From NCBI GenBank assembly GCA_937892525.1, contig CALAEV010000032.1, forward strand, positions 1 to 22,083: a DNA stretch of 22,083 bases, in the 5' to 3' direction. The DNA comes from an uncultured Clostridia bacterium. Its GTDB lineage: Bacteria; Bacillota; Clostridia; Oscillospirales; Acutalibacteraceae. The notes under the pieces were generated by a model. It was not told where the DNA came from and did no database searches. It was given only the letters and a program-made list of their open reading frames with translations. Each line of letters starts with the position of its first letter. The stretch's first letter is position 1. Of this stretch, positions 15,151 through 22,083 are shown piece by piece. The position numbers and the translations under genes were made by a program.

Positions 15151-15293
15151 AATTGGAGTTTGTAGGGGTGTTGCCGTAGGGGCGGATACCATCCGCCCGC
15201 ATTGAATTAACCATACACTTTAGAACGGGCGGATAATATCCGCCCCTACGACCGACCCATATTAGTAACATATCGCACCGACAAACTCAAATT
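15151..15293. repeat. MITE- or BIME-like element of nested inverted repeats
   Basis: A 143-bp block in the 306-bp gap between GH13 and GH36. Outer arms at 15151-15163 (AATTGGAGTTTGT) and 15281-15293 match as inverted repeats at 12 of 13 positions. Inner arms of 25 nt (15175-15199 and 15226-15250) match at 23 of 25 and are GC-rich in AT-rich surroundings. Each inner arm is itself palindromic, of the form GGGCGGAT...ATCCGCCC, so it can form one long hairpin or two short ones. No ORF and no clear target duplication. Mobility by a transposase elsewhere in the genome is inference. Confidence 0.75.
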
Positions 15294-15300
15294 TACAGAG

Positions 15301-15336
15301 TTGATTTTATTGCTACTGTATGGTAAAATTACAGTA
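15301..15336 (+). promoter_or_regulatory. GH36 operon promoter with operator-like dyad
   Basis: TTGATT (15301-15306) and TAAAAT (15324-15329) are 17 nt apart. A perfect inverted repeat, TACTGTA (15314-15320) and TACAGTA (15330-15336) with a 9-nt centre, encloses the -10 box. This is a natural place for a repressor; no regulator gene is in the window. Confidence 0.6.
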
Positions 15337-15362
15337 TATTAAAATTATAAGGGGAATTTTGT

Positions 15363-17066
15363 ATGTGTAAATTATATGCAGAGTTAAAACACAACGGTTC
15401 TGTTGTTAGTTGCAAAGATTTTGAAAACGAATACTTTGATTTTAAGTATGACGAGAAAAAAGGTAGTATCAAAGCAACTCTCACAGCTAAAAAAGACTTT
15501 GAAATGGTAAGTCTTGCTCTCAAATACGAAAAAGATTTTGACGACAACGATTTATTCTATGCTAACGGTTATCAGGCATGGACAACATCTCGCGAGTTCT
15601 CAAAAGAAGATACTTTTGAAGGACTTTTTGAGCCTGCAAGAATCACAAAGTTTACTGCTCATTTTGCAGGACTTTCAGGAGACTATCACTTTGAAAAGTA
15701 CGGTGAAAAAGGCAAGTTCCACGGCTATACATATTGCTACTTCCGTGAAAAAGGCGAGCGCGACATTAAACTTTACGGTTCAAAGAGTGAACGCAAAGGT
15801 TACACAATTTTCAGCGTTGATATGAATGATGATGAGTTCTATATTAAGAAGGATGTTGAAGGTCTTAAGCTCGTTGCAGGTCAGGAATATGAAATGTTCG
15901 ATATTGCAATTATTGAAGGCGATATGGACAAAGTTATGGACAAATATTTCTTCGACTTTGTTGGTTGTAAAAAGCCTGCTATCGACCATCTTTCAGGTTA
16001 CACATCATGGTATAACTACTTCCAGAATATCAATGAAGATATTATCTTGCGCGACCTTAACGGTCTTGACAGAGCAAGCGAAGAAGTTAACATTTTCCAA
16101 GTTGACGACGGCTATCAGGCAGCAGTTGGCGACTGGCTTATTACTGACCACAAAAAATTCCCTCACGGTATGAAATATATTGCAGACAAGATTCACGAAA
16201 AGGGCTACAAAGCAGGTCTTTGGCTTGCACCGTTCTCTGCACAGGTTTCTTCAATGGTTGCTAAAAAACACCCAGATTGGCTCCTTCGCCACAACCGTAA
16301 CGGCAAAAAGATGCTCGGATGTCAGGGCTGGGGTGGTGCTTATACACTCGATATTTACAACGAAGAAGTTCGTGAATATTTAAGAAAAGTTTTCGATACA
16401 ATCCTCAATGTATGGGGCTTTGATATGGTTAAACTTGACTTCCTTTACAGTCAGTGTATTGAACCAAGAAACGGTAAAACTCGTGGCGAAATTATGTGCG
16501 ACGGTGTAGATTTCCTTCGTGAAGTTTGTGGCGACAAATGGATTCTTGGTTGTGGTGTACCTCTTGGTACTTGTATGGGCATTTTTGATGCTTGCCGTAT
16601 TTCTTGTGATGTTAACAAGAATTGGAAATTTGAACTTAAGAAGAGTTTGAATATCAACTCAATCGTAACAGGTATCAGATTCAACAACGAAATTCCATCA
16701 TCACAGAATGCTATTACTAACACAATCTTCCGTAATCATCTTGACGGCAGAGCGTTCTGTAACGACCCTGATGTATTCTTCCTTCGTGATATCAACATTG
16801 GTTACAATATGGACCAGAAACTTCTTCACGGTAAGGTAAACTCAATTTGTGGTAATGTTCTTTTCGTTTCTGACAACGCAGGGGACTTTGATGACGAAAG
16901 AATTGAATACTTGAAGGATTTCTTTAGAAATAAAGATTACAAGGTTAACTTTGCAGAGTTTGAAGACGATGATGTAATTCGTCTTGACTTTACAGAAAAC
17001 GGCGTTGATAAAACATTAAGACTCAACCTTGACTCAGGCGAAAGCAATGTTCGTGAGTGCCTTTAA
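15363..17066 (+). CDS. GH36 alpha-galactosidase
   Basis: 567 residues with no signal peptide, so cytoplasmic. A beta-rich N-terminal domain (1-200) precedes the TIM barrel. Motifs: NIFQVDDGYQ (about 243-252), AGLWLAPF (284-291), MVKLDFLYS with nucleophile Asp359, and CRISCDVNKNW with acid/base Asp416. These match the compact clostridial GH36 type, which removes terminal alpha-galactose from raffinose- or melibiose-type sugars or galactolipid fragments; the exact substrate is open. AAGGGG lies eight bases before the ATG. First gene of a five-gene plus-strand run; the GH4 gene begins 14 nt after its stop. Its regular, C-rich codon choice suggests strong expression. Confidence 0.93.
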   Translation: MCKLYAELKHNGSVVSCKDFENEYFDFKYDEKKGSIKATLTAKKDFEMVSLALKYEKDFDDNDLFYANGYQAWTTSREFSKEDTFEGLFEPARITKFTAHFAGLSGDYHFEKYGEKGKFHGYTYCYFREKGERDIKLYGSKSERKGYTIFSVDMNDDEFYIKKDVEGLKLVAGQEYEMFDIAIIEGDMDKVMDKYFFDFVGCKKPAIDHLSGYTSWYNYFQNINEDIILRDLNGLDRASEEVNIFQVDDGYQAAVGDWLITDHKKFPHGMKYIADKIHEKGYKAGLWLAPFSAQVSSMVAKKHPDWLLRHNRNGKKMLGCQGWGGAYTLDIYNEEVREYLRKVFDTILNVWGFDMVKLDFLYSQCIEPRNGKTRGEIMCDGVDFLREVCGDKWILGCGVPLGTCMGIFDACRISCDVNKNWKFELKKSLNINSIVTGIRFNNEIPSSQNAITNTIFRNHLDGRAFCNDPDVFFLRDINIGYNMDQKLLHGKVNSICGNVLFVSDNAGDFDDERIEYLKDFFRNKDYKVNFAEFEDDDVIRLDFTENGVDKTLRLNLDSGESNVRECL

Positions 17067-17080
17067 GGAGTAAGAATATA

Positions 17081-18448
17081 ATGAAACTTGCAGTTATCGG
17101 TGGTGGCGGAGTCCGTTCAATGTTTTTAGCAAAAAGCATTGCGGGAAGAGCCGAAAAGATGGGTATAACACAGCTCGTCTTTATGGATAACAATGAGCAA
17201 AAGCTAAACATTTACGGTAAGATGGCGAGAGAGGTTTCTCGCCGTCTTTGTCCGTTTATGGACTTTGTTCTTACAACAGACCCAATTGAAGCAATTAAAG
17301 ATGCAGAGTATGTTATTACAACAATCCGTGCAGGTGGCGACAGAATGAGATGTCGTGATGAAAGAATTGCTCTTGACATGGGCATTTTGGGGCAAGAAAC
17401 AACAGGTGCTGCCGGTTTTTCTTTCGCCATGCGTAGTATTCCTGCACTTAAAGAGTATTGTGAGTTAGTGAAAAAATATGCAAAACCTGGTGCTATGGTA
17501 TTTAATTTTACGAATCCAGCAGGTGTTGTGTCCCAGACACTTCGCGATATGGGTTATGATTTTACCTATGGTATTTGTGATGCTCCAAGTGGAATGTTAA
17601 GACGATTTGAAGAACTTTATGGTTACCCTGAAAATCATCTTGACGCGCTTTGCTATGGGCTTAATCATTTGTCATTCTTTGAATATATCAAGGCAGACGG
17701 TGTTGGTATTACAAGTAAAATTGTAAGTGATGATGAGGCATATAAAAATACAGATTTGCGCTATTTCGACAAAGAGTTTTTAATGCGCAAACAGTATGTG
17801 CCTAACGAATATATGTATTATTTCTACAATCGTGAAAAGGCAGTTGAGAATATTCTTAACGCACCTATGACACGTGGCGAGCAGATTGCAGATATAAACG
17901 AAAAAATGACAGAAGAATTGTCGCACATTGATATTGAAAACAATTTTGAAAAAGCCCTTGAAATCTTTGAGTATTACTACGGGCTTCGTGAAAATTCATA
18001 TATGGCAAGTGAAACAGGTAATAAGCGTGAAAGCAAGTGGCATTTTGATATGTATGCCCCTGACGACGGTGGCTATGCTGGTGTTGCCCTTGGAATTATT
18101 GATGCTAAAAACGGCAAGAGTGATAAAAAGATTATTGCTTGTGTGCCTAATACCTGCAAATCGATAGATTTTCTTGAAGAAACTGATACGGTTGAGATTT
18201 CTTGTGAGATTAAAGACGGAAAAGTTACTCCAATTAAAATAGGCAATGTGCCTTTTGAAAATCGTGAGATTATTACAAGAGTAAAAGCGTATGAACGACT
18301 TGCGTCAAAGGCGATTATAAATTGCGACAGAGAAAGTGCAGTGGATTGCTTGTATCTTCATCCACTTGTAGCATCTTACTCACTTGCAGAAAGATTAGTT
18401 GACCAATATATTGAACTTAACAAAGATTTTACAGGAGAATGGAAATGA
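17081..18448 (+). CDS. GH4-family NAD-dependent glycosidase (6-phospho-beta-glucosidase-like)
   Basis: 455 residues from ATG 17081 with AAGGAG upstream; an in-frame ATG at 17057 would lie inside the GH36 gene. GH4 enzymes cut by NAD-assisted oxidation and elimination and need a divalent metal. Seen: the Rossmann loop IGGGGVRS, AGGDRMRCRDERIALD, GILGQETTGAAGF, NFTNPAG (about 142-148), and the metal ligands Cys166 in ICDAPSG and His196 in GLNHLSFF. This layout is nearer to BglT/CelF-type 6-phospho-beta-glucosidases than to alpha-glucosidases, but CDAPSG differs from the usual CNxPxG, so the substrate, and whether it is phosphorylated, is uncertain. No PTS genes are nearby. Overlaps the PfkB gene by 4 nt. 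Confidence 0.88.
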   Translation: MKLAVIGGGGVRSMFLAKSIAGRAEKMGITQLVFMDNNEQKLNIYGKMAREVSRRLCPFMDFVLTTDPIEAIKDAEYVITTIRAGGDRMRCRDERIALDMGILGQETTGAAGFSFAMRSIPALKEYCELVKKYAKPGAMVFNFTNPAGVVSQTLRDMGYDFTYGICDAPSGMLRRFEELYGYPENHLDALCYGLNHLSFFEYIKADGVGITSKIVSDDEAYKNTDLRYFDKEFLMRKQYVPNEYMYYFYNREKAVENILNAPMTRGEQIADINEKMTEELSHIDIENNFEKALEIFEYYYGLRENSYMASETGNKRESKWHFDMYAPDDGGYAGVALGIIDAKNGKSDKKIIACVPNTCKSIDFLEETDTVEISCEIKDGKVTPIKIGNVPFENREIITRVKAYERLASKAIINCDRESAVDCLYLHPLVASYSLAERLVDQYIELNKDFTGEWK

Positions 18449-19350
18449 GTTTCGTAGCGGCTTTTGGAAAACTGAATGTGGATTTGCTTTATTCAGGTAT
18501 GCCACGAATCCCTAACGAGGGCGAAGAAATTTACTCAAAAGATTTCAAGGTTTGCCTTGGTGGGGGACTTCCTGCAACTATGATTAACTGTTCAAGACTT
18601 GGTATTCCTGCGAAAATCGGCACATTTTTGGGTGACGATATGTTTTCACAGTTTGCAAAAAGCGAACTCGATAAAAGTGGCACACAATATGAAATCTTTG
18701 AAAGCAAAAACTATCCACTTAACGTAACATCGGCGATAATTACTGACCGCGACCGTACTTTCGTATCTTATGGCGGTGCAGAAAAGTACACCGACGAAAT
18801 GCTCCAGAAAATCTACAATTCGCTTAAAGGTGCAAAGGTTGTAGGTGTGCAAGAAAATATTTTGCCTGTTTATAAACAACTTAAAAAAGACGGTGCAATT
18901 TTAGTGCTTGATACAGGTTATAGCGAAGATATGTCCGTTAAAAAGTATAAGGATTTAATCAAAATCGCCGATTATTATACACCTAACATTGATGAAACTG
19001 AAAAAATGACAGGCACAAGAGAGCCACAAAAAGCACTTGATTTTCTTCGCAATTACTTTGAGAAACCAATTGTAAAACTCGGTAAATACGGTTGTGCAGG
19101 GTATGATGGTGACTATTTTACGGTAGATAACATTGACGAATTTAAGTGCGTTGACGCCACAGGGGCAGGGGACGCGTTCCTTGCAGGCTTTATTTACGGA
19201 CTTTATAACGATTTTGATTTCAGACAATGTATTCTTGTCGGTAACATTACAGGCGGTAAGTGTGTTACAGGTGTTGGTTGTTTAACGGAGTATGTAACAA
19301 AAAAACAAATTGCGGAATATATTGAAAAATACAGATATTTAATAAAGTGA
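18445..19350 (+). CDS. PfkB-family sugar kinase
   Basis: 301 residues. ATG 18445 has AGGAG seven bases upstream and overlaps the GH4 stop as ATGA; the ATG at 18439 lies too close to that site. Ribokinase-fold features: FGKLNVDLLY at the start, the glycine-rich VCLGGGLPATMINCSRLG near 33-50, and the signature CVDATGAGDAFLAGF, whose Asp is the catalytic base. It phosphorylates a sugar or related alcohol with ATP. Which one (fructose, ribose, or a product of the GH36/GH4 enzymes) cannot be read from sequence. It ends 9 nt before the MATE gene. Confidence 0.9.
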   Translation: MSFVAAFGKLNVDLLYSGMPRIPNEGEEIYSKDFKVCLGGGLPATMINCSRLGIPAKIGTFLGDDMFSQFAKSELDKSGTQYEIFESKNYPLNVTSAIITDRDRTFVSYGGAEKYTDEMLQKIYNSLKGAKVVGVQENILPVYKQLKKDGAILVLDTGYSEDMSVKKYKDLIKIADYYTPNIDETEKMTGTREPQKALDFLRNYFEKPIVKLGKYGCAGYDGDYFTVDNIDEFKCVDATGAGDAFLAGFIYGLYNDFDFRQCILVGNITGGKCVTGVGCLTEYVTKKQIAEYIEKYRYLIK

Positions 19351-19359
19351 GTGTTTTAT

Positions 19360-20736
19360 ATGAGTAACAATAAAATGGATGTTTCCGGACAGTTGGCAAC
19401 AGCATCTATTTGGAAACTTATAATCAAATTAAGTGTTCCTGCAATTCTTGCACAGATTGTAAATCTTCTTTACAATGTGATTGACAGAATTTACATAGGT
19501 CACATGGAAGATGTTGGCACAATGGCTATTACCGGTGTTGGACTTTGTAACCCTATAATAGTGTTGATTTCTGCATTCACAATGCTTGTGGCTCAAGGTG
19601 GTGCACCAAGAGCTGCTATCCAGATGGGTAAAGGGGACATAAAAAAGGCCGAAAAAATTCTTGGTAATTGTCTTGTGTTACTCCTTGCATTTTCTGTAGT
19701 TTTAACTGTTTTGTTTTTGGTGTTTGGCGAAAGACTTTTAATGCTTTTCGGTGCAAGTGAAGATACAATTATATATGCACTTCCATATATGAAGATTTAT
19801 GTTGCAGGCTCAATTTTTGTAATGCTCTCATTAGGTCTTAATATGTTTATTACAACGCAAGGCTTTACAAAAATTAGTATGGCAACGGTGCTTATAGGTG
19901 CTGTTTGCAATATTATACTTGACCCTATATTTATTTTTGCATTTGATATGGGTGTTCAGGGTGCTGCGCTTGCTACTATAATTTCTCAAGCTGTTTCAGC
20001 AATATGGGTTTTATCGTTTTTGCTTGGCAACAAAACAAAGCTTAAAATCAGAAAAGAAAACCTTGTGCCTTCAGCAAAGATTCTTGCACCTGTATTTGCA
20101 TTGGGTATTTCACCTTTTATAATGAATGCAACTGAAGCAGTAATAAATATTTCATTTAATTCATCACTTCAAAAATATGGTGGCGATATTGCAGTCGGTG
20201 CTATGACAATATGCACTACGGTTTTCCAAATGGCTTGGGTACCTGCACAAGGTATAGGCCAAGGTGCACAGCCTATAATCAGCTATAACTATGGCGCAGG
20301 TAACGCAGATAGAGTAAAACAAGCATTCAAAGCGTTTTTGACTATTTGCTTTACTTATGTATTTGTGTTTGGTATGGCAATCGAAATATTTCCACAGTTC
20401 TTTATTGGAATTTTCAATGACAACCCTCAGCTTGTTGACACTGCAACCTGGACTATTCGCCTTTATGGTTGTGCTATGGTGTTCTTCGGTATTCAAATGG
20501 CAGTTCAGCAGACTTTTATTGCTCTTGGCAAGGCAAAAGCATCGCTTTTTATTGCATGCTTGCGAAAGGTTATTCTTCTTGTGCCACTCATTTATATTTT
20601 GCCTAATTTCTTTGAAAACAAAGTCTTTGCAGTGTTCCTTGCAGAGCCTGTATCTGACGCAATTTCAATTATTACTGCATCAATAGTGTTTGCAATTGTT
20701 TTCAATAAAGAAATGAAACAAATGAAAGCAAAATAA
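19360..20736 (+). CDS. MATE-family membrane transporter
   Basis: 458 residues from ATG 19360 (GTGAG eight bases upstream); a GTG at 19351 is the alternative. About twelve helices form two MatE halves. Typical segments: SVPAILAQIVNLLYNVIDRI in helix 1, LGLNMFITTQGFTKISM and DPIFIFAFDMGVQGAALAT in the first half, then GIGQGAQPIISYNYGAGN and FFGIQMAVQQTFIALGKAK in the second. MATE proteins export drugs or metabolites using Na+ or H+ gradients. In a sugar-catabolism operon this is an unexpected partner: it could expel a toxic aglycone or, less likely, move a sugar. Family sure, substrate unknown. Confidence 0.92.
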   Translation: MSNNKMDVSGQLATASIWKLIIKLSVPAILAQIVNLLYNVIDRIYIGHMEDVGTMAITGVGLCNPIIVLISAFTMLVAQGGAPRAAIQMGKGDIKKAEKILGNCLVLLLAFSVVLTVLFLVFGERLLMLFGASEDTIIYALPYMKIYVAGSIFVMLSLGLNMFITTQGFTKISMATVLIGAVCNIILDPIFIFAFDMGVQGAALATIISQAVSAIWVLSFLLGNKTKLKIRKENLVPSAKILAPVFALGISPFIMNATEAVINISFNSSLQKYGGDIAVGAMTICTTVFQMAWVPAQGIGQGAQPIISYNYGAGNADRVKQAFKAFLTICFTYVFVFGMAIEIFPQFFIGIFNDNPQLVDTATWTIRLYGCAMVFFGIQMAVQQTFIALGKAKASLFIACLRKVILLVPLIYILPNFFENKVFAVFLAEPVSDAISIITASIVFAIVFNKEMKQMKAK

Positions 20737-20761
20737 TACTGTACTTTTTTGTTTTATTGTG

Positions 20762-20789
20762 TTAAAATGCAATATATACATTTTAGAAT
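20762..20789 (+). promoter_or_regulatory. Possible promoter and dyad before the FGGY kinase
   Basis: In the 85-nt gap TAGAAT (20784-20789) follows TTAAAA (20762-20767) by 16 nt. An inverted repeat AAAATG (20764-20769) and CATTTT (20779-20784) with a 9-nt centre lies within it. It suggests separate control of the kinase; AT-rich, so uncertain. No terminator was seen after the MATE gene. Confidence 0.35.
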
Positions 20790-20821
20790 GAAAACTTTAT
20801 TTACATAAAGGGGAAAAGAAA

Positions 20822-22083
20822 ATGGAAAAAGAAATTTATGCTCTTGCCTTTGATATTGGTACAACAGGCGTTAAAACTTGTCTTTTTAAGATTGGCAAGA
20901 CAATTGAGCTTTTAGAGGCAGCAACAGAAGGTTACAAGCTTTATATTATGCCTAACGGTGGTGCAGAGCAGGACCCTGACGAATGGTGGGGTGCAATGTG
21001 CTCAACATCGAAGAAAGTTATTGAAAAATCAGGTGTTGACCCTAAAAATATTTATGGTATTTCTTTCTGCTCACAGATGCAAGGCCTTGTTCTTGTTGAT
21101 AAAGACGGTAATCATGTTCGTCGTGCGTTCAGTTATATGGACCAACGTGCAACTGAAGAGGTTAAAAAGGGTATTGCTTATGGCCCACAGATTGCAGGTG
21201 GTAATATCTTTAAGCTTCTCCCATCACTTGCAATTACCGGCGCAGCTGCATTAAGCGTTAAAGACCCTGTATGGAAATATAAATGGACAGAGGCAAATGA
21301 GCCAGAAAACTTTGCGAAAGTACATAAATGGCTTGATGTTAAAGAATATCTTATCTGCCGTATGACAGGTGAGTTTGTAATGACAAAGGACTCTGCTTTC
21401 GGTGCTCTTCTTTACGACCTTAAAAAGAAAGATTGGAGCCCTACAATTTGTAAACTTCTCGGTGTTGATATGAAACACTTGGCAAGAATTGCTGATTGTA
21501 CTGAAAAAATTGGTGAGCTTCGCGAGAAACAGGCTGAAGAGTTAGGCCTTGTTCCTGGTATTGCAGTATTCGGTGGTGGTGGCGATGCTACACTTATTGG
21601 TGTTGGTGCGGGTGCAACTGAACTTGGTGACACACATGTTTATCAGGGAACATCAGGTTGGGTTTCAACAGTTACTGACAAGAGTGTTGTTGACGCAAAT
21701 ACTATGATGGCTGCAGTTGTTGGCGCTGCTGATGGCATTTACAACTACTTTGGCGAGCTTGAAACAGCAGGCAAGTGCGTTGAGTGGGTTAAAGACCATT
21801 TAGCACTTGATGAAATTGATATTTATCTTGATAAACAACACGACCTTAAACTTAATAAGTCAGATATGGAAGTTGTTTATACTAACCTTTATGACTATAT
21901 GATGGCAGTTGTTGACTCAATTCCTGCAGGTAGTGGTGGGGTAATCTTCACACCTTGGCTTCACGGTAACCGTTGTCCATTTGAAGACCCAAATGCAAGA
22001 GGTATGTTCTTCAACATTAGTCTTGACACAGGCAAAACAGAAATGATTAGAGCCGTTGTTGAGGGCGTTTGCTTCCATCTTCG
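20822..22083 (+). CDS. FGGY-family kinase, xylulokinase-like (3' end outside window)
   Basis: The first 420 residues are present; the gene runs past the window end. ATG 20822 has AAGGGG eight bases upstream. FGGY features: ALAFDIGTTGVKTCLF with Asp11 at the ATP site, GGAEQDPDEWW, ISFCSQMQGLVLVD, YMDQRA, HKWLDVKEYLICRMTGEF, and FGGGGDATLIGVGAG with Asp255 as the likely catalytic base, then YQGTSGW. Closest in pattern to xylulokinase (D-xylulose to D-xylulose 5-phosphate, entering the pentose phosphate pathway). The substrate is unproven because FGGY kinases are hard to tell apart; no xylose isomerase is present here. Not truncated by mutation, only by the window. Confidence 0.88.
   Translation, partial: MEKEIYALAFDIGTTGVKTCLFKIGKTIELLEAATEGYKLYIMPNGGAEQDPDEWWGAMCSTSKKVIEKSGVDPKNIYGISFCSQMQGLVLVDKDGNHVRRAFSYMDQRATEEVKKGIAYGPQIAGGNIFKLLPSLAITGAAALSVKDPVWKYKWTEANEPENFAKVHKWLDVKEYLICRMTGEFVMTKDSAFGALLYDLKKKDWSPTICKLLGVDMKHLARIADCTEKIGELREKQAEELGLVPGIAVFGGGGDATLIGVGAGATELGDTHVYQGTSGWVSTVTDKSVVDANTMMAAVVGAADGIYNYFGELETAGKCVEWVKDHLALDEIDIYLDKQHDLKLNKSDMEVVYTNLYDYMMAVVDSIPAGSGGVIFTPWLHGNRCPFEDPNARGMFFNISLDTGKTEMIRAVVEGVCFHL

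Noticed and set aside
15057..15362. Small gene or CRISPR-like array in the 306-bp gap
   Set aside because: The repeats are inverted and nested, not regularly spaced direct repeats, and no ORF with a ribosome site is present.
20737..20821. Terminator after the MATE gene
   Set aside because: A T-rich stretch is present at 20745-20755 but no stable stem precedes it, so the FGGY kinase may be read through from the operon.

Overview
The window looks like a chromosomal segment of a low-GC Gram-positive anaerobe, most likely an uncultured gut-type Clostridia (Oscillospirales-like). The grounds are the AT-rich sequence, strong GGAGG-type ribosome binding sites, a MecA adaptor, EF-P, an FHA/SEDS/class B PBP cassette, a parvulin-like lipoprotein, and many GH13/GH36/GH4/GH43 glycosidases. 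No phage, transposase, CRISPR or plasmid gene is visible. The only repeat is a small palindromic MITE-like element at about 15.15-15.29 kb.

Layout. (1) 1-4565, minus strand: three membrane proteins with the folds of RnfD, RnfE and RnfA, then a membrane-anchored DUF4015-type TIM-barrel protein, then efp under its own promoter. (2) 4665-5840: mecA-like gene and rpe, convergent with no spacer. (3) 5988-7888, plus: EamA-type transporter and membrane-anchored GH43 protein, ending at a bidirectional terminator. (4) 7922-11301, minus: FHA protein, FtsW/RodA-like SEDS glycosyltransferase, class B penicillin-binding protein, one operon for peptidoglycan synthesis. (5) 11454-13139, minus: DUF2238-like membrane protein, PrsA/SurA-like lipoprotein, tRNA-Arg(CCT). 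(6) 13194-15056, minus: cytoplasmic GH13 neopullulanase-like enzyme. (7) 15363-22083, plus: sugar operon with GH36 alpha-galactosidase, GH4 glycosidase, PfkB kinase, MATE-family transporter, and an FGGY (xylulokinase-like) kinase cut by the window end.

The most unusual item is the RnfD-E-A-like locus. The genes overlap in the order D, E, A and keep the membrane fold, but rnfC, rnfG and rnfB are not beside them. The RnfD-like protein has Asp where flavinylated RnfD has Thr. Three of the four cysteines that normally hold the intramembrane iron-sulfur cluster of RnfA/RnfE are Ser or Thr. RnfD and RnfE carry long C-terminal tails of opposite charge. This suggests a membrane complex derived from Rnf but stripped of its redox cofactors, possibly linked to the cell envelope through the DUF4015 protein. 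The role is unknown.

Secondary points are a perfect 23-bp palindrome lying across the efp promoter, a perfect dyad on the -10 box of the GH36 operon, and a MATE transporter in a sugar operon that shows no importer. All identifications come from reading motifs; no database search was run.
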